A stretch of DNA of 64,000 nt from Enterococcus mundtii (lineage in GTDB: Bacteria; Bacillota; Bacilli; Lactobacillales; Enterococcaceae), in NCBI RefSeq assembly GCF_002947535.1, contig NZ_PUAP01000019.1, forward strand, positions 1-64,000. The letters are read 5' to 3'. Below are positions 17,654 to 28,113 of this stretch, piece by piece. Made by a program: the position numbers and the translations under genes. The notes beneath the pieces are model-generated. The model did no database searches, was not told where the DNA came from, and saw only the letters and a program-made list of their open reading frames with translations. Each line of letters begins with the position of its first letter. Position 1 is the first letter of the stretch.

Positions 17654-19423
17654 ATGACTGATTTGATTAAAGCAAGTAAGTTTTTCTATCATTATTTAAA
17701 GCGGTACAAGGTTTCCTTCTTCTTTATCTTTATTACTGTGATTGCAGCAACTTACTTACAAGTAAAAGCCCCTCAATATATTGGGGAAGCTTTCCAAGAA
17801 TTAGCAAATTACATCGGTGCTTTGATGCAAGGTGTCGATGATAAAAGCAATTTCCTTTCGATTATTTGGAAGCTTTTGATGTTTTATGTCTTAGCCAGTG
17901 CGGCGAATTTTATTTACAGTATTTTATTTACACAAGTGGTTGGGAAATCAACGAACCGGATGCGTATTGGACTATTCAATAAATTAGAAAAATTAACGAT
18001 CCGCTTTTTTGATTCCCACCAAGACGGAGAGATTCTTAGTCGCTTCACTAGCGATTTGGATAATATCCAAAATAGTTTGAATCAAGCACTTCTTCAAGTG
18101 ATCACGAATGCAGTTCTATTAGTTGGTATCTTGATCATGATGTTCCGCCAAAATGTCCAACTCGCTTGGGCAACGGTTGCTTCTACACCGGTAGCGATTT
18201 TGATTGCGGTACTGGTCATTCAAAAAGCCCGCAAATATGTCGACATCCAACAAGATGAAGTCGGTAAATTGAATGGTTATATGGATGAGAAGATCAGTGG
18301 TCAACGTGTGATCATCACGAATGGTCTGCAAGAAGAAACGATCGAAGGTTTCTTAGCTCATAATAAAACTGTCCGTGAAGCAACATTTAAAGGACAAGCA
18401 TACTCAGGGTTACTTTTCCCAATGATGCAAGGTATGTCTTTAGTCAACACAGCAATCGTGATCTTCTTTGGTGGTTGGTTAGCGTTGAATGGAGATTTGG
18501 AACGTTCTGTCGCTCTAGGTTTAGTGGTTACTTTCGTCCAATATTCCCAACAATATTATCAACCATTGATGCAAATCTCTTCAGGCTACAGCATGATCCA
18601 ATTAGCGATCACTGGGGCGCGAAGATTGAATGAAATGTTTGCTGAAAAAGATGAAGTGAAACCACAAAATGGCAAACCATTTGCAGGGATCGAAAAGGGC
18701 TTATCATTGACGAATGTTGATTTTGGCTATAGTCCAGAGAAATTAGTCTTAAATGATGTTTCCATTGACGTGAATAAAGGCGAGATGGTTGCCTTAGTAG
18801 GGCCAACTGGTTCAGGTAAGACAACGATCATGAACTTGTTGAATCGCTTCTATGATGTGAACGGTGGCTCTGTGAGCATTGACGGAACAGATATCCGCGA
18901 GTATGATTTAGACGATTTACGTCGACATGTCGGCATCGTTCTACAAGAATCCGTTCTATTTTCTGGCACGATCCGAGACAATATTGTCTTTGGTAAACCA
19001 GACGCAACGGATGAAGAAGTCATCAGTGCAGCGAAACAAGCAAATATCCATGACTTTATCCAAACACTAGAACATGGCTATGATACCCACGTCTCTGAGG
19101 AAAATAATTTGTTCAGTACGGGGCAAAAGCAATTGATCAGTATCGCGCGAACAATCATCACGAATCCAGACCTATTGATTTTAGATGAAGCAACAAGTAA
19201 CGTGGATACAGTGACTGAGGCAAGAATCCAAAAAGCAATGGATGAAGCGATCAAAGGACGGACAAGTTTCGTGATCGCCCATCGCTTGAAGACGATTTTG
19301 AATGCCGATCGCATCGTCGTTTTACGTGACGGTCAAGTGATCGAAGAAGGAAACCATCATCAATTATTAGCAGAAGATGGCTTCTATGCGGAGTTGTATC
19401 ATAATCAGTTTGTGTTTGAATAG
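17654..19423 (+). CDS. efrB: heterodimeric ABC multidrug exporter, subunit B
   Basis: The 589-residue partner of the upstream half-transporter, with six N-terminal membrane helices and a C-terminal ATPase. Walker A is GPTGSGKTT, Walker B has the catalytic Glu ([11 protein letters not shown]), and the switch His is present (IAHRL). The signature motif is altered to FSTGQKQ, which would face the non-catalytic Walker motifs of EfrA. The two genes therefore complement each other as one active and one degenerate site. The RBS GGAG overlaps the end of efrA. Confidence 0.88.
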   Translation: MTDLIKASKFFYHYLKRYKVSFFFIFITVIAATYLQVKAPQYIGEAFQELANYIGALMQGVDDKSNFLSIIWKLLMFYVLASAANFIYSILFTQVVGKSTNRMRIGLFNKLEKLTIRFFDSHQDGEILSRFTSDLDNIQNSLNQALLQVITNAVLLVGILIMMFRQNVQLAWATVASTPVAILIAVLVIQKARKYVDIQQDEVGKLNGYMDEKISGQRVIITNGLQEETIEGFLAHNKTVREATFKGQAYSGLLFPMMQGMSLVNTAIVIFFGGWLALNGDLERSVALGLVVTFVQYSQQYYQPLMQISSGYSMIQLAITGARRLNEMFAEKDEVKPQNGKPFAGIEKGLSLTNVDFGYSPEKLVLNDVSIDVNKGEMVALVGPTGSGKTTIMNLLNRFYDVNGGSVSIDGTDIREYDLDDLRRHVGIVLQESVLFSGTIRDNIVFGKPDATDEEVISAAKQANIHDFIQTLEHGYDTHVSEENNLFSTGQKQLISIARTIITNPDLLILDEATSNVDTVTEARIQKAMDEAIKGRTSFVIAHRLKTILNADRIVVLRDGQVIEEGNHHQLLAEDGFYAELYHNQFVFE

Positions 19424-19485
19424 GAGGTGGGAGAGAACGAATGTCTCACTCCCGTCATTGTGTAATGAATGTTCAAATGGAAGTC

Positions 19486-19526
19486 GAAAAACACCAAATC
19501 AAGAAGCCCTTGGTTTGGTGTTTTTC
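19486..19526 (+). terminator. terminator of efrAB
   Basis: A stem of about 16 bp (AAAACACCAAATCAAG with CTTGGTTTGGTGTTTT, one G-U pair) ends in T residues. The A run on the other side would let it act in both directions. Confidence 0.85.
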
Positions 19527-19849
19527 ATGTCATGTAGTCTGATTGGCGCTTTTGGATGAATCCAAACATGAACCTTGAAAAATTAGCAAAGCTCGCGTAC
19601 TTATGTAACAAAAGTTATGGCAAATAGTTTTCAGTTATTGGAAAGTGAATCTGTGATTTCTTATTAAGTCAGGTCAATGATTTTAGAAACCATGACTATG
19701 CAAAATAAAAAGAACTTAATCAAGTATTCCTCTTGATAATCGTTTGATCGATAAAAGTGACGATGAATTTCTATTCTAAATACACAGACACACTTGAATA
19801 TTAACTGTATTATAGTAATATATTCAACAAACAACAGGTTCATATTACG

Positions 19850-19884
19850 ACCAAAAACCACTAGCTGGCGGGCTAATGGTTTTT
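19850..19884 (+). other. hairpin before the 34-aa peptide gene
   Basis: AAAAACCACTAGC pairs with GCTAATGGTTTTT (one mismatch or wobble) around a short G-rich loop. The T run makes it terminator-like, yet it lies upstream of the small gene. The rest of the 19527-19923 gap shows no gene. Confidence 0.6.
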
Positions 19885-19923
19885 GTCTAAGCGTGTTACA
19901 TAGAACATAGTAAGGAGAACATC

Positions 19924-20028
19924 ATGGGTATTTTAGGAATCCTAATAGCCATCATCAGTTTTATTGTGGCAGTAGGCGTAACAATATTGATCATTCGTGT
20001 GCTAAAACAGTATTTCACCAAATCATAG
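19924..20028 (+). CDS. 34-aa single-TM membrane peptide
   Basis: A short gene with an excellent AAGGAG seven bases before the ATG. The product is a hydrophobic helix (ILIAIISFIVAVGVTILII) followed by a basic tail (RVLKQYFTKS). It is framed by two strong hairpins, the upstream one about 40 nt before the start and the downstream one a symmetrical terminator. Size, topology and setting resemble small membrane toxins of type I systems or holin-like peptides, but I cannot place it in a named family. It could equally be a small membrane regulator of the neighbouring transporter. Confidence 0.6.
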   Translation: MGILGILIAIISFIVAVGVTILIIRVLKQYFTKS

Positions 20029-20100
20029 GTCAAATGTGATCAAGTGAGGGCCATTAAGAAGATGGGATTCTCATTGATCGTTAGGTCCTGCTGAAAAATG

Positions 20101-20153
20101 AAAAACCTCCTTATCTTCTCAGGTCTATCACACTAGAAGATAAGGAGGTTTTT
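20101..20153. terminator. bidirectional terminator
   Basis: A perfect 19-bp inverted repeat starting AAAAACCTCC and ending GGAGGTTTTT, with a 15-nt loop, lies between the 34-aa gene and the convergent mnmM gene. A and T tracts on either side fit use from both strands. Confidence 0.92.
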
Positions 20154-20154
20154 A

Positions 20155-20730
20155 TTAGTTATGGCTTTTCTTTTTTTCGATACAATACAAGATCGGAGGG
20201 TTATTTTTTTGATTGATAAATTGATAATTCAAAACATTGAATCGTTCTTGAGGTAACGCTTGGCAAAAGCTTTGTACCATATCTAGTTCTGCTTCGCCAC
20301 CTTCATGGCCATAATAAACGACGATGATCATGCGACCTTGTGGAACTAGACGTTTCAAGATTTCTTCCATCGCTGTTTTTGTCGTTTCAGGAAGAGTGAT
20401 GATCGATTTATCACTTTTGGGTAAATAGCCTAAGTTGAAGATGCCGGCTTTGATCGGCTGTTGTTCAGCAATGACCGCACCAATGGTCTCATGTCCTTGT
20501 AAAAACAGGGTCGCCCGCTCCAATAAGCCATTTTCTGACAATTTCTGTTGCGTGGATGCCAATGCTTGTTTTTGGATATCAAAACTATATACCTGACCGG
20601 TTCGACCGACTTTTTCTGCTAGAAAAACGGTATCATACCCATTACCCATAGTCGCATCAATCACATGATCTCCCGGTTGGATGATTTCTTCCAATAGCGT
20701 ATGGCTAAAATGAAGTGCCGTTTTTAACAT
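20155..20730 (-). CDS. mnmM: tRNA 5-aminomethyl-2-thiouridine methyltransferase (MnmM/YtqB)
   Basis: A 191-residue class I SAM-dependent methyltransferase of the YtqB family. The SAM-binding motif I is DATMGNGYDT, and the acidic end of strand 2 is in YSFDIQ. A conserved NLGYLPKSDK segment is the expected substrate-side motif. YtqB was first annotated as an rRNA methylase and later shown to methylate nm5s2U to mnm5s2U at the tRNA wobble base (MnmM). It overlaps the upstream radical SAM gene by 7 nt in one operon, which supports a shared tRNA-modification role. Confidence 0.88.
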   Translation of the reverse strand: MLKTALHFSHTLLEEIIQPGDHVIDATMGNGYDTVFLAEKVGRTGQVYSFDIQKQALASTQQKLSENGLLERATLFLQGHETIGAVIAEQQPIKAGIFNLGYLPKSDKSIITLPETTKTAMEEILKRLVPQGRMIIVVYYGHEGGEAELDMVQSFCQALPQERFNVLNYQFINQKNNPPILYCIEKKKSHN

Positions 20731-21686
20731 CCGCTTTTGACTTCCTCTCGAATATTATATTTTCCTTGGTAACTATTGCGGCGAATCATTTCTTCATCGA
20801 TCGCATTCAAGACTTCCCATTTTTTCAAACTCCACATTGGACCGACCAACGAGTCCCAAGGTGCATCGCCAGTCAACCGATGGATGATGATCTCTTGAGG
20901 AATCATTTCTAATTGGTCACAAATGACAGACACGTAATCTGCTCGACTCATCAACTGCAGTCTGCCCTCATGATAGTCTCGTAACATTTTCGTTTTACGC
21001 ATCAAGTGCATCAAATGTAGTTTGATTCCTTGGATATCAGAATCTAAGATCGTGCGACGAACATTTTCCCGCATCATTTCCAATGATTCTCCCGGTAAAC
21101 CGTTGATCAAATGCGTACATACACGTATGTCGTGCTTCCGTAATTTCGCAACACCGTCTAGGTACGTCTGATAATCATGGGCTCGATTGATCAGGATGGA
21201 CGTTTCTTCATAAGTCGTTTGTAAGCCTAATTCTACCCATAAGTATAAACGTTGGTTCAATTCAGCTAAGTAATCAACGACTTCATCTGGTAAGCAATCT
21301 GGTCTAGTACCAATTGATAAACCGACGACACCCGGTAGGTTGATGACCTGTTCGAATCGTTCACGAATGACTTCGACTGGCGCATGGGTGTTTGTGAAAT
21401 TTTGAAAGTAAACGATGTATTGATTCACTTGTGGCCATTTTTTGTGCATCATATCGATTTCTTTTTGGAATTGGATTGGTAGTGGCTCTTCTGGGGCAAC
21501 GATCATATCACCTGAACCAGAAACACTACAAAAGGTGCAGCCACCGTGGGCAACTGTCCCGTCACGATTGGGACAATCAAAGCCGCCATCGATCGGCACT
21601 TTAAAAATTTTCCCACCAAATTCGTGGCGCAATGCATAATTCCAAGAATGGTAACGTTTATTTCCTTCAGCATAAGGAAATTCCAT
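20724..21686 (-). CDS. mnmL: TIGR01212-family radical SAM enzyme (YtqA/MnmL-like)
   Basis: A 320-residue radical SAM protein. The cluster-binding cysteines are in CPNRDGTVAHGGCTFC near residue 40, the C-x11-C-x2-C spacing of the YtqA/YhcC group. Two more recognisable parts are the SIGTRPDCLPDEV segment and the GLQTTYEET strand. In Bacillus the ytqA-ytqB pair is linked to wobble-uridine tRNA modification, and YtqA has been proposed to act one step before MnmM; I use that symbol on the strength of the adjacency. The start overlaps the stop of the PAP2 gene by one base. Confidence 0.8.
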   Translation of the reverse strand: MEFPYAEGNKRYHSWNYALRHEFGGKIFKVPIDGGFDCPNRDGTVAHGGCTFCSVSGSGDMIVAPEEPLPIQFQKEIDMMHKKWPQVNQYIVYFQNFTNTHAPVEVIRERFEQVINLPGVVGLSIGTRPDCLPDEVVDYLAELNQRLYLWVELGLQTTYEETSILINRAHDYQTYLDGVAKLRKHDIRVCTHLINGLPGESLEMMRENVRRTILDSDIQGIKLHLMHLMRKTKMLRDYHEGRLQLMSRADYVSVICDQLEMIPQEIIIHRLTGDAPWDSLVGPMWSLKKWEVLNAIDEEMIRRNSYQGKYNIREEVKSGC

Positions 21687-22342
21687 TAAAATCCCTTCTT
21701 CCTATTTGAATGTATAAATGGTAAGCGTTGTTGGACATACCAAGGATAGGACAAGCATAACCAAAACAGGCTCAAGCTATAACCACCAAGGATATCACTA
21801 GGATAATGGACACCCAGGTAGACACGACTAGCGCCAATGCTCAGAATCAGTAAGCCTAAAAACACTTGGATCATCCACGCCCATTCCCTCGTCTTGATCA
21901 AGGAAGGCATCAAAAAAATCAGTGTGCCATACAAGATCATACTGGTTGCAGCGTGTCCACTGGGAAAACTATACGTTGTTTCGACCACTAAATGTTGCAG
22001 ACTTGGTCGGTCACGCATCACTAACAGCTTGATCAGTGGATTTAATATCCCAGCAACTAGCACAAAATTGAAGACGAACCAATACAGTTCTTTTCTTTTT
22101 TTCGTGCGCCATAGCCAAAGAGCCACTAATCCAAATACTAAAATGACAGTTGTTGCATTTCCAAATGTCGTGATCAAACGCTGTAATGGATTCCAATCAG
22201 GATAAGGAATGCGAAGCCAATGGGTCAGCGTTTGGTCAAAACCAGACAATAAATCAACGCGAAATAAAACAAGTAGACTCAACGCTAGAAAAAGCAAGAA
22301 GCAACTTGCGGCTGAGATTTGGAAGACTTTTTTATTTTTCAT
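21686..22342 (-). CDS. PAP2-family membrane phosphatase
   Basis: A 218-residue membrane protein with about six helices and the three phosphatase signatures: KLLVMRDRP, FPSGHAA and SRVYLGVHYPSD. Such enzymes dephosphorylate lipid phosphates outside the membrane, for example undecaprenyl pyrophosphate or phosphatidylglycerol phosphate. It is the first gene of the operon, with GGAGG before its ATG. Which lipid it uses cannot be told from the sequence. Confidence 0.88.
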   Translation of the reverse strand: MKNKKVFQISAASCFLLFLALSLLVLFRVDLLSGFDQTLTHWLRIPYPDWNPLQRLITTFGNATTVILVFGLVALWLWRTKKRKELYWFVFNFVLVAGILNPLIKLLVMRDRPSLQHLVVETTYSFPSGHAATSMILYGTLIFLMPSLIKTREWAWMIQVFLGLLILSIGASRVYLGVHYPSDILGGYSLSLFWLCLSYPWYVQQRLPFIHSNRKKGF

Positions 22343-22581
22343 TTAATTCCTCCTTCATGCCCAACCATTATAGCATTTATTATAAGAACGAAAAACAAGA
22401 GTTTTCTATCCCTATTAGTCAACATCAATGAATAAAAATATATTGTTATGCGATTTGTAATGTAATGGCAACCCACAAGTAATATAACCGACATATTTAA
22501 TTTTTAAAATAGGTAGCCATATATTATTTAATAACTCGGAATCGTTTGCTTAAAGGGTTAACAAAAGCGTCAAATCAAAAA

Positions 22582-22608
22582 ATTACGAAAGATTACATAA
22601 AGATTACA
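22582..22608 (-). promoter_or_regulatory. WalR (YycF)-type binding site, triple repeat
   Basis: On the minus strand the sequence reads TGTAAT, five bases, TGTAAT, four bases, CGTAAT. TGTAAT-N5-TGTAAT is the known WalR box for cell-wall hydrolase genes in Firmicutes. A further TGTAATGTAAT lies at 22456-22466. The sites are about 50 nt upstream of the -10 at 22657, a position suited to activation of the autolysin gene. Confidence 0.6.
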
Positions 22609-22656
22609 AAACAACGCAATAGTCTTAAATAACTTTTAATAAATATTAAGAGAAGT

Positions 22657-22662
22657 TATAAT
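22657..22662 (+). promoter_or_regulatory. -10 element of the LysM autolysin gene
   Basis: A perfect TATAAT 46 nt before the start codon, without a convincing -35 at the usual distance. That is compatible with an activator-dependent promoter. The remaining 22343-22581 stretch is AT-rich with no gene seen. Confidence 0.5.
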
Positions 22663-22707
22663 TATTGATAAGGCTAGATAAAAGTAATTAAATATGGAGG
22701 ATAGTAT

Positions 22708-24741
22708 ATGCAAAAGGAATTAGTAGGACGAAAAGAACGCAGACGTCTGGAACAAGCAAAGCGTTACCGTAAAGCAAAGCGAAGTGCGGCAATCGTCGGA
22801 ACCGCAATGGTTGGCTGTTCAGCTGTAGCACCTGTATTACAATCAGTAGCTGTCAACGCTGATGAAACACCAATTCAAATGAGCTCTCGGATCAATACCG
22901 CAGCATTTATCACAGAAATTGCAACATTTGCACAACCCATCGCAAATGCGAATGATCTGTACGCTTCAGTGATGATCGCTCAAGCAGTCGTTGAAAGTGG
23001 ATGGGGTGGAAGTACATTATCACGTGCGCCATACCATAATTTATTTGGGATCAAAGGAAGCTACCAAGGACAAACCGTTTATATGGATACGTTAGAATTC
23101 TTGAATAACCAATGGGTGACGAAAAAAGAACCTTTCCGTCGATATCCTTCTTTCGCAGAGTCTTTTAATGACAACGCCTTTGTACTTAGAAATACTTCAT
23201 TTGGTAATGGCTACTACTATGCAGGCGCTTGGAAGAGCAATACACGTTCTTATACGGATGCAACTGCCTATTTAACAGGACGTTATGCGACTGACCCGAG
23301 TTATGCGACAAAATTAAATAATCTTATCATGACGTATGGCTTGACTAAATATGACACACCAGCAACTGGCAACGCAGGCGGTGGTGCAACTACTGGCGGC
23401 GGCAATACGATCAATACAGGTAACACAGGAAGTACAAATACAGGAAGCAGCAACACTGGAAGCACGAATACAGGAAATACTGGTGGAAGTACGTCTACTG
23501 GTTCAACGACATACACAGTAAAATCTGGTGATTCCGTTTGGGGCATCTCAAATGCCCACGGCATCTCAATGGCACAATTGATCGAATGGAATAATATTAA
23601 GAATAATTTTGTTTATCCAGGACAAAAATTGACGATCAAAGGTGGTACAGCTGGCGGATCTTCAACAACAAATTCAGGAAACAATACAGCTTCTACAGGT
23701 AGCAGTTCTGCTGGAACAACAACAAACAATTCGTCCGGCACGCGTTATACAGTTAAAGCAGGTGACTCTGTTTGGGGTATCTCAAATGCGCACGGCATCT
23801 CAATGGCACAATTGATCGAATGGAATAATATCAAGAATAATTTTGTTTATCCAGGACAAAGCTTGATCGTTTCTAATGGTGGGTCTGCTTCTGTAAGTAC
23901 ACCATCAACGCCAAGCACAACGCCATCGACACCAAGTACAGGTACTTCAGTTTCTGGTGCAAAATATACGGTCAAAGCAGGGGATTCTGTCTGGGGTGTT
24001 TCTCATGCCCACGGCATCTCAATGGCGCAGTTGATCCAATGGAACAACATCAAGAACAACTTTATTTATCCAGGACAACAGTTAGTTGTTTCAAATGGCG
24101 GCGCATCAAGCACTGCGTCAACGAATACAGCACCTTCAACAACGACGAATAATCCAACGACTTCAAACACAGCAAGCCAAGGCTCAGGCACCTACACAGT
24201 CAAAGCAGGGGAATCTGTGTGGAGCGTCGCAAATAAAAATGGGATCTCGATGAACCAATTGATTGAATGGAACAATATCAAAAACAACTTCATCTACCCT
24301 GGTCAAAAACTGATCGTAAAAGGCGGTAGCACAGCGGCACCAACGTCTACACCGACAACAACGCCGACAGCTGCGCCAAGCACACCGAATACGTCAGCAA
24401 CAACGAACACATCAACGTCTGGCGATACGATCTATACGGTCAAAGCTGGTGAATCCGTTTGGGGTGTAGCTGATAAACACGGCATCACGATGGATCAACT
24501 GATCGAATGGAACAATATCAAAAACAATTTCATTTATCCAGGTCAAAAAGTGGTTGTAAAAAAAGGCAATACACAAGCAGCACCTACGTCTAACGACGGC
24601 AAACGTTATACAGTCAAAGCAGGCGAATCCGTTTGGGGCGTGGCAGATAGTCATGGCATCTCAATGGCGCAATTGATCGAGTGGAACAATATCAAAAATA
24701 ACTTTATCTACCCAGGTCAAAGTTTGATCGTAGCAAAATAA
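22708..24741 (+). CDS. LysM peptidoglycan hydrolase, muramidase-2-like
   Basis: A 677-residue secreted autolysin. Residues 1-52 form a long signal sequence with a very basic start and a hydrophobic core ending near SVAVNADE. Residues about 60-215 are a glucosaminidase/FlgJ-type catalytic domain with [12 protein letters not shown], including the likely catalytic Glu, and YHNLFGIKG. Six LysM domains of about 43 residues follow, each starting YTVKxGxSVW and joined by Ser/Thr/Asn-rich linkers. The architecture and length match Enterococcus hirae muramidase-2 and its faecium homologue. It cleaves cell-wall glycan during growth and daughter-cell separation. WalR-like boxes upstream fit that role. 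Confidence 0.92.
   Translation: MQKELVGRKERRRLEQAKRYRKAKRSAAIVGTAMVGCSAVAPVLQSVAVNADETPIQMSSRINTAAFITEIATFAQPIANANDLYASVMIAQAVVESGWGGSTLSRAPYHNLFGIKGSYQGQTVYMDTLEFLNNQWVTKKEPFRRYPSFAESFNDNAFVLRNTSFGNGYYYAGAWKSNTRSYTDATAYLTGRYATDPSYATKLNNLIMTYGLTKYDTPATGNAGGGATTGGGNTINTGNTGSTNTGSSNTGSTNTGNTGGSTSTGSTTYTVKSGDSVWGISNAHGISMAQLIEWNNIKNNFVYPGQKLTIKGGTAGGSSTTNSGNNTASTGSSSAGTTTNNSSGTRYTVKAGDSVWGISNAHGISMAQLIEWNNIKNNFVYPGQSLIVSNGGSASVSTPSTPSTTPSTPSTGTSVSGAKYTVKAGDSVWGVSHAHGISMAQLIQWNNIKNNFIYPGQQLVVSNGGASSTASTNTAPSTTTNNPTTSNTASQGSGTYTVKAGESVWSVANKNGISMNQLIEWNNIKNNFIYPGQKLIVKGGSTAAPTSTPTTTPTAAPSTPNTSATTNTSTSGDTIYTVKAGESVWGVADKHGITMDQLIEWNNIKNNFIYPGQKVVVKKGNTQAAPTSNDGKRYTVKAGESVWGVADSHGISMAQLIEWNNIKNNFIYPGQSLIVAK
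23505..24741 (+). repeat. six LysM repeats
   Basis: Six near-identical domain copies, with [17 protein letters not shown] almost unchanged in each. Copies 1 and 2 are nearly identical at DNA level, so unequal recombination between them is easy. Confidence 0.95.
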
Positions 24742-24825
24742 TCGCTTCAACCGAAATAATAGTTGAAGGATTCAATAATATTTGTTACTATGAAGCTACT
24801 AAAAAACTTATTTGTTCAACGTTTG

Positions 24826-25054
24826 AAAAGGAAGTAGTAAAAAGTCGAAAGTTTTAGAGAGCACATGGTTGGTGAAAATGTGTACGGACGCTTTTGAACT
24901 CGCCTTTGAGTTGCACCTGCTGAACGGTTTTTCCAGTAAGCAGAGGCGGTGACGACCGTTACAACGTTCAAGGCCTTGTTTAGTAAGGCAAAATTAGGTG
25001 GTACCACGTAGATTACGTCCTATAAAAAGAGCAATCTTTTTATAGGATTTTTTT
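24826..25054 (+). promoter_or_regulatory. Leu T-box leader of leuS
   Basis: The canonical T-box AGGTGGTACCACG is at 24996-25008, followed by a terminator (CCTATAAAAAG with CTTTTTATAGG, then T residues) at 25019-25054. Upstream is a stem I region with AGAGAG and GGTGAAAATG-type elements. The specifier is probably CTC at 24899-24901, within GAACTCGCC, matching leucine. Uncharged tRNA-Leu would favour the antiterminator and turn leuS on. Confidence 0.93.
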
Positions 25055-25115
25055 GTTTTTCATGTTTAGATGCTAAAAGAGAAACAGAACACTACATTAA
25101 AATAGGAGGTTCAAG

Positions 25116-27530
25116 ATGAGCTATAATCACAAAGAAATTGAAAAAAAATGGCAAAAATATTGGGCAAAAAATAATACCTTCAATACGCATGATGAACCAG
25201 GCAAACCAAAATTCTATGCGTTGGATATGTTCCCCTATCCATCAGGACAAGGTCTACATGTCGGACATCCAGAAGGCTATACAGCAACAGATATCCTAGC
25301 TCGTTTCAAACGTAGTCAAGGCTTCAACGTGCTACATCCAATGGGGTGGGATGCATTTGGACTACCGGCAGAACAATACGCATTGGATACAGGGAATGAC
25401 CCTGCAGAATTTACGCAAAAAAATATCGAAACATTCCGTCGTCAAATCAATTCACTTGGTTTTAGTTACGATTGGAATCGTGAAGTAAATACAACAGATC
25501 CGGAGTATTACAAATGGACACAATGGATCTTTACAAAATTATACGAAAAAGGCTTAGCTTATGAAGCCGAAGTAGCCGTGAACTGGGTACCTGAATTAGG
25601 GACTGTTATTTCTAATGAAGAAGTCATTGACGGAAAAAGTGAACGTGGTGGCTATGATGTCATCCGTAAACCGATGCGTCAATGGATGCTGAAAATCACT
25701 GCTTATGCAGATCGTTTGATCGATGACCTAGAACTTGTTGATTGGCCTGAAAGCATCAAAGAAATGCAACGAAACTGGATCGGTCGCTCAGTTGGAGCAA
25801 ATGTCACGTTCAAAGTGGCTGGAACAGATAAAGAATATACAGTCTTTACCACACGTCCGGATACGTTATTTGGCGCAACCTACTCTGTGCTAGCACCAGA
25901 GTTAGACTTGGTTCGTGAGATCACGACCCCAGAACAGAAAGAAGCAGTTGAAGCGTATATCGCAGAAACAGCGAAAAAATCAGATCTTAAACGTACCGAT
26001 CTTGCCAAAGAAAAAACAGGCGTATTTACAGGTGCTTATGCCATCAACCCAGTAAATGGCAAGGAAATCCCTATCTGGATCGCTGACTATGTGTTAGCAT
26101 CGTATGGAACAGGAGCGATCATGGCAGTACCCGCACATGATGAACGTGATTACGAGTTTGCAAAAACTTTTGATCTAGAAATCTTACCAGTCATCGAAGG
26201 TGGCGATATGTCAACAGCTGCCTACACAGAAGATGGTGTGCATATCAATTCTGATTTCTTGAACGGATTGAACAAAGAAGAAGCCATCGATGCAATGAAT
26301 CAATGGTTGGAAGAACAAGGCGTTGGGAAAAAAGAAGTCAGCTATCGCTTGCGTGATTGGTTATTCTCTCGTCAACGTTATTGGGGTGAACCAATCCCAG
26401 TCATCCATTGGGAAGACGGAACAGTAACAACTGTACCTGAAGAAGAGTTGCCATTACGTTTACCAAAAACAACCAATATCCAACCAAGTGGAACAGGGGA
26501 ATCACCATTAGCGAATATTGACGAGTGGGTCAATGTCGTTGATCCAGAAACTGGTAAAAAAGGACGTCGTGAAACAAATACGATGCCACAATGGGCAGGA
26601 AGCTCATGGTATTACCTACGCTATATCGATCCACACAATAAAAAAGAATTAGCCAACTACGAAAAACTAGAGCGTTGGTTACCAGTAGATATTTATATCG
26701 GTGGAGCAGAACATGCGGTACTTCATCTATTGTATGCCCGCTTCTGGCATAAATTCCTTTATGATATTGGTGTGGTACCAACAAAAGAACCTTTTGAAAA
26801 ATTGTTCAATCAAGGAATGATCCTTGGAGGAAACAATGAAAAAATGTCTAAATCTCGAGGCAATGTCGTCAATCCTGATGATGTCGTGGAAGCTTATGGT
26901 GCGGATACGTTACGTCTATACGAAATGTTCATGGGACCATTAGACGCATCGATTGCGTGGAGTGAAAATGGCTTAGAAGGCAGTCGTAAATTCTTAGATC
27001 GTGTTTGGCGTTTGATCGTAGATGAAAACAACAAAATGCGGGATCGCATCACGACACTGAATGACGGTAAGCTTGACAAAGTGTATCATCAAACAGTCAA
27101 AAAAGTCACAGAAGATTACGAAAATCTACATTTCAATACAGCGATTTCGCAATTGATGGTCTTTGTCAATGAAGCATATAAAGTCGATGCCTTACCTTAT
27201 GAATATATCGAAGGATTCGTACAATTACTAGCACCAATCGCGCCGCATATCGGCGAAGAGCTATGGGCGATCCTAGGCAATGAACAAGATCTTTCTTATG
27301 CACCATGGCCGACTTATGATGAAGCTGCTTTGATTGAAGATGAAGTAGAAGTAGTCTTCCAAATCAATGGAAAAGTTCGCGCAAAAGCCAGTGTTGCACG
27401 TGACTTATCAAAAGAAGAACTAGAAAAAACAGCAATGGCCGAAGACAGTATCAAAGAACAATTAGAAGGAAAAACAATCAGAAAAGTAATCGTTGTTCCA
27501 AACAAATTAGTCAACATCGTCGCAAATTAA
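25116..27530 (+). CDS. leuS: leucyl-tRNA synthetase
   Basis: An 804-residue class I synthetase charging tRNA-Leu in the cytoplasm. The HIGH-equivalent is HVGH, in [17 protein letters not shown], and the KMSKS signature is [10 protein letters not shown] large editing domain with [12 protein letters not shown] and [15 protein letters not shown] lies between them, as expected. AGGAGG precedes the ATG. Control is by the T-box in its leader, and a strong terminator follows, so it is monocistronic. Confidence 0.98.
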   Translation: MSYNHKEIEKKWQKYWAKNNTFNTHDEPGKPKFYALDMFPYPSGQGLHVGHPEGYTATDILARFKRSQGFNVLHPMGWDAFGLPAEQYALDTGNDPAEFTQKNIETFRRQINSLGFSYDWNREVNTTDPEYYKWTQWIFTKLYEKGLAYEAEVAVNWVPELGTVISNEEVIDGKSERGGYDVIRKPMRQWMLKITAYADRLIDDLELVDWPESIKEMQRNWIGRSVGANVTFKVAGTDKEYTVFTTRPDTLFGATYSVLAPELDLVREITTPEQKEAVEAYIAETAKKSDLKRTDLAKEKTGVFTGAYAINPVNGKEIPIWIADYVLASYGTGAIMAVPAHDERDYEFAKTFDLEILPVIEGGDMSTAAYTEDGVHINSDFLNGLNKEEAIDAMNQWLEEQGVGKKEVSYRLRDWLFSRQRYWGEPIPVIHWEDGTVTTVPEEELPLRLPKTTNIQPSGTGESPLANIDEWVNVVDPETGKKGRRETNTMPQWAGSSWYYLRYIDPHNKKELANYEKLERWLPVDIYIGGAEHAVLHLLYARFWHKFLYDIGVVPTKEPFEKLFNQGMILGGNNEKMSKSRGNVVNPDDVVEAYGADTLRLYEMFMGPLDASIAWSENGLEGSRKFLDRVWRLIVDENNKMRDRITTLNDGKLDKVYHQTVKKVTEDYENLHFNTAISQLMVFVNEAYKVDALPYEYIEGFVQLLAPIAPHIGEELWAILGNEQDLSYAPWPTYDEAALIEDEVEVVFQINGKVRAKASVARDLSKEELEKTAMAEDSIKEQLEGKTIRKVIVVPNKLVNIVAN

Positions 27531-27557
27531 TAAGTAATTGTTAAAATAAAACGAGAT

Positions 27558-27611
27558 GCCACATTCTTATGAAATTCCTTTGGATTTCCTAAGAATGTGG
27601 CTTTTTTTTTT
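27558..27611 (+). terminator. leuS terminator
   Basis: A 12-bp perfect stem (GCCACATTCTTA with TAAGAATGTGGC) and ten T residues. The following gap to 28113 holds no gene but does contain the upstream element shared with the second surface-protein gene. Confidence 0.92.
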
Positions 27612-27774
27612 ATAAATTTCCACTGGAGGGAAATTTTAATCTAAGCGATTTTCTCTACATGATGATGTATTTGCAAAAGAGCCATTTAAGTAAAGAATAG
27701 TAGCAAATCAAGTGTAGATCGGTGCAACGTAACATATGAAAATAACAGTTATAAATGGCAGTTAGAATCTCGTG

Positions 27775-27847
27775 TGTTTTTTTACCTTGCTGACGGTAAA
27801 AAAAGATTTTATTAGCTTCCTAGAATTATGGATAATCTTAATATGGC
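27775..27847 (+). repeat. duplicated upstream element, copy 1
   Basis: A TTTTTTTACC ... GGTAAAAAAA hairpin, then AGATTTT and GAATTATGGATAAT, is shared in the same order with 32808-32877. A further similar stretch (GATCAAG, then TTTTGAACG with ATTAC/CTTAC) lies nearer each gene. The conservation suggests a shared promoter or regulator site for the two surface-protein genes. Confidence 0.7.
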
Positions 27848-28113
27848 ATTACCATTATTATTCTTTGAGTTATTTTTAATTTTATAATAGAACAGATGAT
27901 TTTTTTCACATAAAAAAACCATTGTTAACTCACATTGGTTTTAGGAAGATGCCTAGGTTGAATACATATCTTTTATCTACAGCTGTACTTTGTAGAGATT
28001 TTACGATCAAGTCATCGTTTTGAACGATTACTTATCGCAATCACTTGCTTCAAAAAAGGTAGATCAATCTTATTTACCTGTATTGTTAAAAAATAAGAGA
28101 GGGGAGAGAAGTT

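Noticed and set aside
19794-19823. Promoter for the 34-aa peptide at TTGAAT ... AATATA
   Set aside because: The -10 match is poor and several overlapping alternatives exist; I could not choose one.
23505-24741. Possible CRISPR-like repeats
   Set aside because: The regularly spaced repeats are in frame and encode LysM domains; no array of short identical repeats with unique spacers exists in the window.
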